A stretch of 10,309 nt of DNA from Halobacteriales archaeon QH_10_70_21 (GCA_003021325.1 PXQM01000083.1:1-10309), one strand, 5' to 3'. Shown: positions 1-6,322, numbered from the stretch's first letter. Translations and numbers: made by a program. Notes: generated by a model from the sequence alone, not told the origin.

Positions 1-78
1 GCCGGGGGGGACGACGAGCCGGCAGTAGTCGCAGTTCCGGTCCGAGGGGTCGCCGTCGTCGGTCTCCTCTCCCGTCAT
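1..78 (-). CDS. Start of a small CxxC protein, cut by window edge
   Basis: The minus strand from an ATG at 78 reads 26 codons to the window edge without a stop. The visible part has an acidic, Thr/Asp-rich leader of about 14 residues and then the motif NCDYCRLVVPPG, a Cys-x2-Cys pair typical of zinc ribbons or metal-binding N-termini. A TATA-like TTTTAGGG centred 27 bases upstream supports this start as a leaderless transcript. Haloarchaeal heavy-metal P-type ATPases also begin with a cysteine pair of this kind, so the fragment could be either a small zinc protein or the start of a transporter. The function cannot be decided from 26 residues. Confidence 0.55.
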   Translation of the reverse strand, partial: MTGEETDDGDPSDRNCDYCRLVVPPG

Positions 79-100
79 GTGCCGCGCTAGCGGCCACCAG

Positions 101-109
101 CCCTAAAAC
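101..109 (-). promoter_or_regulatory. TATA-like promoter for the gene starting at 78
   Basis: On the minus strand this reads TTTTAGGG, an A/T island in very G+C-rich DNA, centred about 27 bases before the ATG at 78. That spacing is what an archaeal TATA box needs if transcription starts at or next to the start codon. Confidence 0.5.
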
Positions 110-157
110 AGCAGTGCCCGATTGCGGACGGCCCGCCAGGCGGCGTGACGGCCGCCG

Positions 158-1141
158 CTACTCGACCAGCGGGAGCTCGATGGGCACGCCGTCGACGTGG
201 ACGGTCGGCTCCCGGAGGATGCCGTCCATGTGGATCGGCGCCTCGGTGTCGCCGCCGATGCCCGCGTCGTCGCCGACCGCGATGTGGACGGTGCCGCCCG
301 CCTTCTCGTCCAGCAGGACGCTCCCGACGAGGTCGGGGACGCCGACGTTGGTGCCGATGCCCAGCTCCGCCAGGTTGTAGGCGTCGTCGCCGGCCGCCGC
401 GGCGGCCTCCTCCAGTTCGCCGCGGATGGCGTCGTCGTCGACCGCGGTGACCTGGCCGTCGGCGACCTCGAAGGTGACCGTCCGGTCGGCCGCGAGCAGG
501 CCGTGCGGGCGGATGGTGCCGTCGACGACGTAGGTGCCGTCGGCGGACTCGGGGCTGATGAACACCTCGCCGGCCGGCAGGTTCGAAAAGGACCCCGGCT
601 CGTGGACGAGGCCGGTGTCGTCGTTCCAGGGCCGGTCGCCCAGTTCGAAGGTGATGTCGGTCCCCTGCGGCGAGGTGACGCGTATCTCGTCGGCGCCGGC
701 GACCGCGTCGAGCATGTCCGCACACTCGGCGGCGATGGTCTCGTAGTCGGCGTCGAGCCCGGTCGTGAACACCTCCTCGGTGATACCCGGCAGCGTCGCG
801 CCGCGGGCGCCGCCGTCGGTCGCGTCCGAGCGGGCGCGGGTGTGGCTGAGGCTCTTGGTCGTCGGCGCGAGGAAGGCGTCGGCCGACGCGAGCGCGGCGG
901 CCACCGGCGCCGGCGGCTCCGCGCCGTGCTGTGGGCCCGGCGGGTACCGCACGAAGACCACCTCCTCGGTCGCGTCGAGGGCGGCCTCGTACAGCGCCTC
1001 GCCGATGGGCTGGCGCCTGTCGTCGGTGACGACGACGCAGGTCTCCCCCGGTTCGACCGCGAGACACTGCTCGACGGCCGTCTCTGCTGCGGTCGCGACG
1101 GCGTCCGGGTCGGCTATCTCGAGAACGTCGGCGTCCGTCAT
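158..1141 (-). CDS. M29-family metallo-aminopeptidase (aminopeptidase T-like)
   Basis: Encodes 327 residues, probably a cytoplasmic metal-dependent exo-aminopeptidase releasing N-terminal amino acids from peptides. The C-terminal half carries the M29 signature: AGEVFISP (Glu192), ELGIGTN (Glu259), LLDEKAGGTVHIAVG (Glu279, His286) and IHMDG (His304, Asp306). By comparison with the aminopeptidase T family, Glu192, Glu259, His286, His304 and Asp306 are the likely ligands of the two metal ions. The loop between His286 and His304 is shorter than in bacterial members, and the protein is shorter than the usual 370-410 residues, as in other haloarchaeal relatives. No signal peptide is seen. The ATG at 1141 is supported by a TATA-like CCTATC about 27 bases upstream. 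It lies 48 bases downstream of the end of ubaA on the same strand but appears to have its own promoter. Family assignment is firm; the substrate is unknown. Confidence 0.85.
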   Translation of the reverse strand: MTDADVLEIADPDAVATAAETAVEQCLAVEPGETCVVVTDDRRQPIGEALYEAALDATEEVVFVRYPPGPQHGAEPPAPVAAALASADAFLAPTTKSLSHTRARSDATDGGARGATLPGITEEVFTTGLDADYETIAAECADMLDAVAGADEIRVTSPQGTDITFELGDRPWNDDTGLVHEPGSFSNLPAGEVFISPESADGTYVVDGTIRPHGLLAADRTVTFEVADGQVTAVDDDAIRGELEEAAAAAGDDAYNLAELGIGTNVGVPDLVGSVLLDEKAGGTVHIAVGDDAGIGGDTEAPIHMDGILREPTVHVDGVPIELPLVE

Positions 1142-1163
1142 GCCCGCCTCTTCGGACGGTGCC

Positions 1164-1172
1164 GGGATAGGC
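1164..1172 (-). promoter_or_regulatory. TATA-like promoter for the M29 peptidase
   Basis: On the minus strand this reads GCCTATCCC, centred about 27 bases before the ATG at 1141. It lies between the ubaA stop and the peptidase start, suggesting that the peptidase can be transcribed independently of ubaA and without a leader. Confidence 0.45.
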
Positions 1173-1189
1173 GTTCCTCTCCCGGCGGG

Positions 1190-2002
1190 CTATATGCTGC
1201 AGGTCGACTCGTAGTCGACCTCGTGGACCGACTCGACGCCGCCCGCCTGGCAGACGGGGCAGTCGGGGCGCGGTTCGACGGGGATCTCCTCGAAGGTCAT
1301 GTCCGCGGCGTCGTAGAAGAGCATCCGGCCGTCCAGCGTCTCGCCGTAACCGAGGACGAGCTTCACGGCCTCCGTCGCCTGGATGCAGCCGACGGTGCCG
1401 GGCAGCACGCCCAGTACGCCGGCGGTCGCACAGTCGGGGACGGTCCCCGGTTCCGGCGCCTGGGGGAAGAGACACCGGTAGCAGGGGCCGCCGTCGTTGG
1501 CCTCGAACGTCGTGACCTGGCCCTCGAAGCGGAGGATGGCACCGTGTGCGAACGGCACGCCCGCGAGCGTACACGCGTCGTTCACGAGGTAGCGGGTCGC
1601 GAAGTTGTCCGAGGCGTCGACGACGAGGTCGTACCGCTCGAGGAGCCCCTCGATACTGTCGGCGGTGACGCGCGTCTCGTGGGTCTCGACGGTCACGTCG
1701 GGGTTCTGGGCGGCCACGAACTCGCGGGCGGACTCGACCTTCGGACGGCCCACGTCGTCGTCGCCGTGGACGACCTGTCGCTGGAGGTTCGACCGCTCGA
1801 CGACGTCGTCGTCGGCGATGCCGAGCGTCCCGACGCCGGCCGCCGAGAGGTACTGGATGACCGGCGAGCCGAGGCCGCCAGCTCCGACGACGAGGACACG
1901 GGCGTCCAGCAGCCGTTTCTGTCCCTCGGGCCCGACACCGTCCATGATGATGTGCCGGGAGTAGCGGTCGAGCTGCTCGGAGTCGAGCGAGAGATCGGTC
2001 AT
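1190..2002 (-). CDS. ubaA: UbaA, E1-like SAMP-activating enzyme (ThiF/MoeB family)
   Basis: Encodes 270 residues, matching the H. volcanii UbaA length. The enzyme adenylates the C-terminal Gly of ubiquitin-like SAMPs, serving both protein modification (sampylation) and sulfur transfer for molybdopterin and tRNA thiolation. Visible elements: RYSRHI near residue 14; the nucleotide-binding GAGGLG at 40-45; DDDVVERSNLQRQ at 64-76 with the ATP-handling Asp, Arg and Asn; VDASDNFATRY at 128-138; zinc-binding cysteine pairs Cys174/Cys177 and Cys248/Cys251; and the catalytic Cys191 in VPDCATAGVLGVLPG. Nothing is missing. The frame extends to an upstream ATG at 2056, but the start at 2002 gives the conserved N-terminus and has a TATA-like GCTTATC 28 bases upstream. 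It is monocistronic or loosely linked to the downstream peptidase. Interestingly, msrA, its reported functional partner in Haloferax, is about 4.4 kb away. Confidence 0.93.
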   Translation of the reverse strand: MTDLSLDSEQLDRYSRHIIMDGVGPEGQKRLLDARVLVVGAGGLGSPVIQYLSAAGVGTLGIADDDVVERSNLQRQVVHGDDDVGRPKVESAREFVAAQNPDVTVETHETRVTADSIEGLLERYDLVVDASDNFATRYLVNDACTLAGVPFAHGAILRFEGQVTTFEANDGGPCYRCLFPQAPEPGTVPDCATAGVLGVLPGTVGCIQATEAVKLVLGYGETLDGRMLFYDAADMTFEEIPVEPRPDCPVCQAGGVESVHEVDYESTCSI

Positions 2003-2026
2003 GGGCCAGGGTTGGGCGGCCGCAGA

Positions 2027-2033
2027 GATAAGC
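2027..2033 (-). promoter_or_regulatory. TATA-like promoter for ubaA
   Basis: The minus strand reads GCTTATC, centred 28 bases before the ubaA ATG at 2002. This spacing fits a leaderless transcript and argues against the in-frame upstream ATG at 2056, which would lie upstream of this element. Confidence 0.5.
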
Positions 2034-2070
2034 GCCCTGCCGGTCGCGGGGAGCATGTCCTCGACGCGTA

Positions 2071-2079
2071 CTTAAATAG
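2071..2079. promoter_or_regulatory. A/T-rich TATA-like element between divergent genes
   Basis: CTTAAATAG on the plus strand, CTATTTAAG on the minus strand. It is the strongest TATA-like match in this intergenic region. On the minus strand it could start a second ubaA transcript near 2046 with a leader of about 45 bases. On the plus strand it would start near 2105, far from the 2232 start. Its direction cannot be decided from sequence alone. Confidence 0.35.
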
Positions 2080-2149
2080 CCGGGGTCCTCTCCGTCGCGG
2101 TCGAACGACGGTTACGGGTCGAATGCCGAATTTCAGAACCTCAGTCGGA

Positions 2150-2183
2150 CGTTTGGACGGGTTTGTCGCCGCCGTTTGGACGG
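2150..2183 (+). repeat. Two direct copies of CGTTTGGACGG, 23 bases apart
   Basis: The 11-base sequence CGTTTGGACGG occurs at 2150-2160 and again, perfectly, at 2173-2183. The 23-base period is close to two helical turns, so both copies face roughly the same side of the DNA. They lie 50-80 bases upstream of the start of the broken subtilase gene, where a regulator could bind. Confidence 0.6.
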
Positions 2184-2231
2184 TGTTGTCAGAATCTCTT
2201 TTCATGTAATTCCGGCAGGCGGGAGCACGTC

Positions 2232-2841
2232 ATGAGTGGAGAGCAAGACAGAAACGACGGTACGGACTTCTCGCGGCGGACTTCGTGAAGGCGTCCGGCG
2301 CGGCCGGAACCGCCGCGGCCGACGGAATCGACCCGGTCTTCCGGAAATCCGGGTTCGGGAGGCCGAGAAGGCCTGGGAACGCGGCTACCGGGGCCGGGCC
2401 GACCGGGCGCTCGCTTTGACCGACTCCGGCGCCGAAGGGCGCCACCCCGAGCTCGGACCGTGGAACGGCGTGCTCGCGTCGGCGACCAGCGACGACAGCC
2501 TGGAGCCCGAGCGGGTGACCGACACCATCCCGAGCAACTGGGACATCGATACCCAGTACGGCGACGCCGCCGAACTCGAAGACGATGGCACCGTCGTCTT
2601 CGAGGGGAGCATCACCGCCGACGATGTCGCCGGCGGCAAGGCCGTCGCGCTGGTCTACTTCGCCGAAGCGCCCGAGGGCGCCGACCGGACCGGCGTCTAC
2701 AGCCTCGGGCCCGCCGAAGCGACGGTCGTCACGCCGGACGTGCCCGGTGACGACACCAACGACAGCCTCGACGGCGACCAGGCCGTCACCGTCGGCGGCA
2801 CCGACACCAACACCGTCGTCGGCCCATCCACTGAAACCTGA
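2232..2841 (+). pseudogene. Broken Tat-exported subtilase (S8 family) with lost core
   Basis: The ATG at 2232, six bases after GGGAG, opens a typical Tat leader ending in FSRR. The frame then shifts: TCGCGGCGGACTTCG gives RRTS and a TGA at 2286, but one extra G would give SRRDFVKASGAAG, the normal Tat signal. A second shift near 2336-2350 returns to a third frame that stays open to the TGA at 2841. That frame carries AEKAWERGYRGRADRALAL followed by TDSG and HPELGPWNG, the start of a subtilase catalytic domain with its catalytic Asp. The His and Ser motifs are absent. After PWNGV the frame goes straight into a C-terminal-looking domain (PSNWDIDTQYGD, FEGSITADDV, SLGPAEATV, GTDTNTVVG), which resembles the beta-rich tails of haloarchaeal surface proteins. 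So several hundred residues of the peptidase core seem to be deleted. It cannot make an active protease. The S8 assignment rests on a short stretch and is fairly but not wholly certain. Confidence 0.65.
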
Positions 2842-2847
2842 GGCTCG

Positions 2848-2870
2848 ACGGCGCTCCGTCCCGCCGTTTT
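2848..2870 (+). terminator. Hairpin followed by T run after the subtilase remnant
   Basis: ACGGCG at 2848-2853 pairs perfectly with CGCCGT at 2862-2867 around an eight-base loop, followed directly by TTT. It begins seven bases after the TGA at 2841. Archaeal termination mostly relies on T runs, so the short T tract may matter more than the stem. Confidence 0.4.
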
Positions 2871-2968
2871 CGGGCCGTTCCGCGTTCGTCTCTCCGAACC
2901 GTGACGCGGCCACTCGCTCCGGGTGCCGCTCTGCTGGCGACGGCCGGTCCCGGTCTCGGGGCCGGCTG

Positions 2969-3643
2969 TCAGCCTTCCTCGCGCTCGTCTCGCGCGTGAC
3001 GGGCCATCAGCACGAACAGCCCGAGCGGCGAGAGAAAGGCGATGACGGCCCCGACACCGTACAGCGCGAGCACGTCGGTGTCGACGTCGACGCCCTCGTC
3101 GCCTCCGCATTCACCGCTGGCACCGTCGCCGCCCTCGTCACCGCTCTCGCCGCCGCCGACCTGCATCTCGCTCTCGGCCACCCCGGGGACGCCCTCGCCG
3201 GAACCGACCGCGACCGCGCCCTTCATCCCGGCGCTCACGTGGGGTTCACAGACGTACGTCGAGACGCCGTCGCTCTCGAAGGTGACGGCGTAGGTCGTGC
3301 CGGGCTCGTCGGCCGTCTCGCTGGCGTACCGCTCGCCGGACCCGCGCTCGGCGACGTTGTGGAAGCCCTGGTCCCACTCGAAGACGACCGTCGTTCCGGG
3401 GTCGACGTGGACCGCGGCGGGCTCGAAGACCAGGTCGCCGCCGGCGCCGACGGTCACGGTCACCTGCTCGCGGCCGGTCCGGTCGGCCGTCCCCTCGAAG
3501 TTGGGCACGTCCTCGAACCAGCCGCCGTAGTCGAACGACTCCTGGGCGCCGGCGGTCGTCGCCGTGGCGGCGGCCGCGGCCGCGCCGGCGCCGGCCCGAA
3601 CCAGCCCCCGGCGGGTAAGGCCGGCCGTCTCGCTCGCGGTCAT
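2969..3643 (-). CDS. Halocyanin-like blue copper protein, Tat-exported, membrane-anchored
   Basis: Encodes 224 residues, a periplasm-side (outer face) electron carrier. Domains in order: a Tat leader with twin arginines (TRRGLVRAGAG, Arg11-Arg12) and an Ala/Thr-rich stretch to about residue 33; a cupredoxin domain at about 36-146; an acidic Gly/Ser/Glu linker at 147-188; and one hydrophobic helix at about 190-213 followed by a charged tail. The type 1 copper ligands are all present: His95 in GFHNV, Cys132 and His135 in YVCEPH, and Met140 in AGMKGAVAV. No lipobox Cys follows the leader, so the C-terminal helix is probably the anchor. Family members feed electrons between respiratory complexes or terminal oxidases; the partner is not shown here. 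msrB lies 76 bases upstream on the same strand, possibly co-transcribed, but I see no firm proof. Confidence 0.88.
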   Translation of the reverse strand: MTASETAGLTRRGLVRAGAGAAAAAATATTAGAQESFDYGGWFEDVPNFEGTADRTGREQVTVTVGAGGDLVFEPAAVHVDPGTTVVFEWDQGFHNVAERGSGERYASETADEPGTTYAVTFESDGVSTYVCEPHVSAGMKGAVAVGSGEGVPGVAESEMQVGGGESGDEGGDGASGECGGDEGVDVDTDVLALYGVGAVIAFLSPLGLFVLMARHARDEREEG

Positions 3644-3719
3644 GCTGGCGTAGAACTCGTCGGCCGCGTCACAAGAGAACTGCCACCACCGGAAGACCTT
3701 GCCGGGACGCCGTCGGCGG

Positions 3720-4121
3720 TCACTCCTCGTCGAACTCCAGGGCGACGGAGTTCATGCAGAACCGCTTGCCGGTGGGGTCGGGGCCGTCGTCGAAGACGTG
3801 GCCGAGGTGGCCCTCGCAGGTCGCACAGACGACCTCGGTGCGGACCATCCCGTGGCTGCGGTCCTCGCGGAGCTCGACGGCGCCCTCGACGGCGTCGTAG
3901 AAGGAGGGCCACCCGGAGCCGGAGTCGAACTTCGTCTCCGAGTCGAACAGCTCGGCGCCACAGCCGGCACACCGGTAGACGCCGTCGTCGTCCTTGCCGA
4001 GGTATCCGCCGCTGAACTTCGGCTCGGTGCCCTGCTCGCGGAGGATCTCGTACTCCTCGTTGGTCAGTACCTCGCGCCACTCCTCGTCCGTCTCGGGTAT
4101 CTCCTGGGACATACCCGGCAT
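3720..4121 (-). CDS. msrB: Peptide methionine-(R)-S-oxide reductase MsrB
   Basis: Encodes 133 residues in the usual MsrB length range. It reduces the R epimer of methionine sulfoxide in proteins, repairing oxidative damage in the cytoplasm. Visible motifs: PETDEEWR near the N-terminus, GTEPKFSGGY at 31-40, zinc-binding Cys51/Cys54 (CAGC) and Cys99/Cys102 (CATC), FDSGSGWPSF at 65-74, and the catalytic Cys122 in RFCMNS. The position that holds a resolving cysteine in some bacterial MsrBs (SGCGW) is Ser69 here, so the sulfenic acid on Cys122 must be resolved by an external thiol or a different cysteine. Two starts are possible: the ATG at 4121 has GGGAG four bases upstream, and the ATG at 4112 gives the more usual N-terminus but sits 13 bases from that site. 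It is divergent from the small gene at 4199. Identity is very secure. Confidence 0.93.
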   Translation of the reverse strand: MPGMSQEIPETDEEWREVLTNEEYEILREQGTEPKFSGGYLGKDDDGVYRCAGCGAELFDSETKFDSGSGWPSFYDAVEGAVELREDRSHGMVRTEVVCATCEGHLGHVFDDGPDPTGKRFCMNSVALEFDEE

Positions 4122-4198
4122 AGTACTCCCAGCCGTTTGCCGGTTGTGCCCCCGGCAGTCGCCGCAAGCCCAAAGTGGTCGCCCGCGAACTGGAGGAT

Positions 4199-4378
4199 AT
4201 GCGAACCGAAGCGGAAATCCGCGAGCGCATCGCGGCGCTGGAGGACCAGTACGACGACTTCGACCCGCCGTCCTCGGAGTTCGAGGACACCGCCGAGGTG
4301 GCCATCCTCCGGGCCATCGAGGAGCTGGAGTGGGTGCTCGAGGAGAACGACGGGTCGGGCGGGTTCACGACGTCCTGA
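4199..4378 (+). CDS. Small acidic haloarchaeal protein of unknown function
   Basis: Encodes 59 residues from the ATG at 4199, starting MRTEAEIRERIAALEDQY. It is highly acidic with two helical, heptad-like stretches (about 3-18 and 32-50) separated by DFDPPSSEFEDT, which suggests a short helical hairpin or coiled coil. I do not recognise a named family, though proteins of this form are common in haloarchaea. GGAGG lies only two bases before the ATG, closer than normal. An in-frame GTG at 4175 is a less likely start. The gene is divergent from msrB and its TGA directly abuts the stop of the Usp gene on the other strand. Codon use is normal, so I consider it real. Confidence 0.7.
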   Translation: MRTEAEIRERIAALEDQYDDFDPPSSEFEDTAEVAILRAIEELEWVLEENDGSGGFTTS

Positions 4379-4773
4379 CTACCCCTCGTCGGGGAGGACC
4401 AGCACTGGCAGCTCGCCGTTCTCGATGATGTCGCTGGAGACGCTTCCCGTGAGCAGCTTCATCCACCGGCTCATGCCTCGCGGCGTGTACGCGATGACGG
4501 TCGCATCGGCGTCGAGGGCGCCCTCGACGACAGCGGCGTGACCGACACCGCGTCGGGCAGTTCGTCGTAGAAGACCTGGTAGGCCTCCTCGGCGAACCCC
4601 TCGCGCTGCTCGACGGAGGCCTCGTCCGGGGCGCCCTCGCCCTTGGGGACGACGTGCGTGACGATGATTTCGGCGCCGTCGTCGAGGTAGACCTCGATTG
4701 CCCGGGCGGTCTCGCGGGCGTCGTCCGGGTCGGCGACGGGGACGACGACGGTCTCGAAGAGGTCGGTGCGCAT
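4379..4773 (-). pseudogene. Frameshifted universal stress protein (UspA)
   Basis: The ATG at 4773 opens MRTDLFETVVVPVADPDDA, a typical UspA first strand, and continues through IIVTHVVPKGEG and YDELPDAVSV. Near 4531-4542 the frame is lost: the original frame runs out to a stop at 4471, while UspA-like sequence resumes in another frame as HAAVVEGALDADATVIAYTP and ends SDIIENGELPVLVLPDEG at the TAG at 4379. In normal relatives some ten residues connect these two parts, so the lesion is a small deletion not divisible by three rather than a one-base slip. UspA proteins are cytoplasmic nucleotide-binding stress factors. The Usp tandem gene lies just upstream on the same strand, 45 bases away. A TATA-like CTTAC 28 bases upstream supports the start. 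Confidence 0.8.
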
Positions 4774-4777
4774 ACCC

Positions 4778-4803
4778 CGGTGGTGGGGACGGACCACCGT
4801 AAG
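4778..4803 (-). promoter_or_regulatory. TATA-like element with overlapping perfect dyad
   Basis: On the minus strand CACTTACGG (core CTTAC, 4799-4803) lies 28 bases before the ATG at 4773. Between it and the start codon is a perfect seven-base inverted repeat, CGGTGGT at 4778-4784 and ACCACCG at 4793-4799, with an eight-base spacer. It would cover the promoter-start region, as an operator does, or form a hairpin after the upstream Usp gene that stops at 4819. Confidence 0.45.
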
Positions 4804-4818
4804 TGCTGGCGGCGGGAG

Positions 4819-5708
4819 TCACTCCGACTCGACGCGCTCGGGGTCGGGAGTGGTCGGCGACGGCTCGACCTCAGTCTCGCGTTCGTCCCCCGCGCCGGCG
4901 CCGAAGAGCCGGTCGAGGAGGCCGCGGTCGTGCTTCTTCTCCGCCAGGAGCACCGAGCAGTCGACGTCGTTGAGGACGTCGAGGACGAGCGACCCCCGGA
5001 AGACCCGCGCCAGCAGGCCGCGCTCAGTCGCGCCGATGACGAGCATCGTGGCGTCTTCGGCGGCGCGCTCGATGCTCGCCTCGACGTCGCCGGTCTCGAC
5101 GCGACGTTCGGCGTCGGCGAGGCCGTGTTCGTCGGCCCACGCCGCGAGGAACTCGCGGCCGGCGGCCGCCTCGCCCTCGTCGGCGACGTGCAGCAGCGTC
5201 ACCTCCGCGTCGAGCTCGGCCCGCAGCATCCGGGCGACGGCCGCCGAGAGCCCCGAGTCGGGGCCGCCGGCGGTCGGCACCAGCAGGCGCGAGGGGTCGA
5301 AACCGCGGTTCCGGAAGACGAGGAAGTCACACGGCAGCGAGTAGGCCAGCTCGTCGACGGCGGACTCGGCCCGGCCCGGCGAGCCGTGCGGGTCCTCGCC
5401 CCAGCCCATCACCGTCACGTCCGCGTCGTCGGTGCGGGCGGCGTCGAACACCTCCTCGAAGGTGCGGGCGAGAGGATGACGTGGGTCTCGACGTCGACCC
5501 CGAACGTCTCGGCGTCGGCCTCCGCGGCGTCCAGCAGGTCCCGGGCGGCGTCGTGGGCGCCGCGCTCGCGGGCCGCCGCCAGCGAGGTCTGTTCGGGGAC
5601 GTTGGCGATGTTGACCGCGACGACCGTCCCGTCGTTGTGTCTGGCGATTGCCGACCCGAGGGTGATGAGGTGCTTCTCCGTCGCCGGGTTCGACAGCGGC
5701 ACCATCAC
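4819..5708 (-). pseudogene. Tandem UspA protein, frameshifted; tail of a permease-Usp fusion
   Basis: The first UspA domain starts [13 protein letters not shown] and runs about 80 residues to ETHVILS. There the frame breaks near 5465-5470: TCGCCCGCACC should probably be TCGCACCGCACC (SHRTFEEV), so one base is missing. The other frame continues [19 protein letters not shown] and [20 protein letters not shown], opening a second UspA domain that ends with [15 protein letters not shown] and [21 protein letters not shown], followed by an acidic tail to the TGA at 4819. In haloarchaea this two-Usp arrangement usually forms the cytoplasmic tail of an amino acid permease of the APC type. Here the sequence just before it (EDYRV) is what links the permease to the Usp part, but no membrane segment is left. 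It therefore seems to have lost its 5' end as well as gaining a frameshift. The possible start codons at 5708 (GTG) and 5705 (ATG) may not be native. Confidence 0.75.
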
Positions 5709-5749
5709 GCGGTAGTCCTCTGCTCGTCGTCCGGAGCGCCCCCTCCGCG

Positions 5750-5893
5750 ATGGCCGTCGTCGTCGCCCGGACGGCCCTCTCCGGTCTGCTGTACGTCTAC
5801 CGGGTCCGGGCGTACGCCAAGAAGGACGTCGACCTGAAGGAACGGATGGCGCTGCTACACAAACACGAGCAGGTCGGCGGCTCCGATGACTGA
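5750..5893 (+). pseudogene. Short 3' remnant of an unknown membrane-associated gene
   Basis: A plus-strand frame ends with TGA at 5893 and carries 47 residues from the ATG at 5750, reading [20 protein letters not shown] and then KERMALLHKHEQVGGSDD. It looks like the end of a longer protein: a last hydrophobic stretch, a basic membrane-proximal segment, then a charged tail. Codon use is typical of the genome, with G or C in nearly every third position. The frame stays open upstream to about 5711 but there it is antisense to the Usp gene. So its 5' part is missing, cut at the same place where the opposite Usp gene lost its permease part. I do not recognise the family. It may instead be a small intact membrane protein. 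Confidence 0.4.
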
Positions 5894-5917
5894 ACGGTAC
5901 GCCGTCGGCGCCGTCTC

Positions 5918-5932
5918 GGCACGTCGCGTGCC
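5918..5932 (+). terminator. Short hairpin after the 5893 stop
   Basis: GGCACG at 5918-5923 and CGTGCC at 5927-5932 form a perfect six-base stem around a TCG loop, 24 bases after the stop. There is no T run, so a role in termination is only a suggestion. The rest of 5894-6088 holds no convincing gene; it contains this hairpin, another weak inverted repeat at 6019-6037 (CTTTTCAG, ATG, CTGAGAAG; one mismatch) and the probable promoter of the HalOD1 gene. Confidence 0.25.
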
Positions 5933-6043
5933 CACCGGGGACGTACCGCGAGCGCCTGCCCCGGCCACGGAGCGACCGGTCACGAGAGCGTTCCGGCCCA
6001 CCGGGCGGCGGACTCCGTCTTTTCAGATGCTGAGAAGGCTAGC

Positions 6044-6052
6044 ACGTGTAAT
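6044..6052 (+). promoter_or_regulatory. Possible TATA-like element for the HalOD1 gene
   Basis: ACGTGTAATGT is the most A/T-rich stretch close upstream. Transcription would start about 25 bases later, near 6075, giving a leader of some 14 bases that contains the GGGGAGG ribosome binding site at 6079-6085. This gene would then differ from its leaderless neighbours. The match is weak. Confidence 0.3.
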
Positions 6053-6088
6053 GTCCCGTCCCGCGTACGGTCGAAGGTGGGGAGGACG

Positions 6089-6322
6089 ATGATCGAACGG
6101 ATTTGCAGGGCACTCGCGGCGGCCGAAGGAAAGGAGCCGGACGAGCTCACGGTGACCCTACAGGAGCACGTCGACGCGGACGCGATACGGCTGTTGGCCG
6201 AGCACGACAGCCGTTCGTGGTCGCTCATGTTCGAACTCCCGGAGCACACCATCGAGGTCGCGGGAGAGGGCAGCGTCGTCGTCGACGGGACCCGACAGCG
6301 AATCTCCGCTTCCGAACGCTGA
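6089..6322 (+). CDS. Stand-alone HalOD1 domain protein
   Basis: Encodes 77 residues starting MIERICRALAAAEGKEPDEL, followed by DADAIRLLAEHD, SWSLMFELPEHTIEVAGEG and VVVDGTRQR. This is the HalOD1 (haloarchaeal output domain 1) pattern along its whole length. HalOD1 is found alone or at the C-terminus of haloarchaeal response regulators and sensor proteins, and is thought to act as an output module in signalling; its biochemical role is not known. Here no receiver or sensor domain is fused and none is adjacent. GGAGG sits three bases before the ATG. An in-frame GTG at 6077 would overlap that site and is unlikely. The gene is convergent with msrA, 101 bases away. Confidence 0.85.
   Translation: MIERICRALAAAEGKEPDELTVTLQEHVDADAIRLLAEHDSRSWSLMFELPEHTIEVAGEGSVVVDGTRQRISASER

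Noticed and set aside
87..1574. Long minus-strand open frame of 495 codons
   Set aside because: It overlaps the M29 peptidase and ubaA in another frame, is full of Arg and Gly runs, and has no recognisable motif; typical of an out-of-frame shadow in very G+C-rich DNA.
197..2209. Plus-strand open frame of 670 codons
   Set aside because: It is antisense to both the M29 gene and ubaA, which carry complete family motifs. Its sequence is low in diversity (Val, Asp, Arg, Gly) with no domain.
2230..2913. Minus-strand open frame of 227 codons opposite the subtilase remnant
   Set aside because: Protein-like features (Tat motif, TDSG, PWNG) are on the plus strand; the minus frame shows only valine/glycine-rich filler.
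2585..4015. Plus-strand open frame of 476 codons
   Set aside because: Antisense to halocyanin and MsrB, both of which are secure; it ends in long arginine-rich runs.
4654..5715. Plus-strand open frame of 353 codons
   Set aside because: Antisense to the Usp genes. Even though those are frameshifted, their sequences match the UspA family and this frame matches nothing.
5886..6092. Plus-strand frame of 68 codons before the HalOD1 gene
   Set aside because: Arg/Pro-rich, no motif, contains hairpins, and overlaps the HalOD1 ribosome binding site; most likely noncoding.
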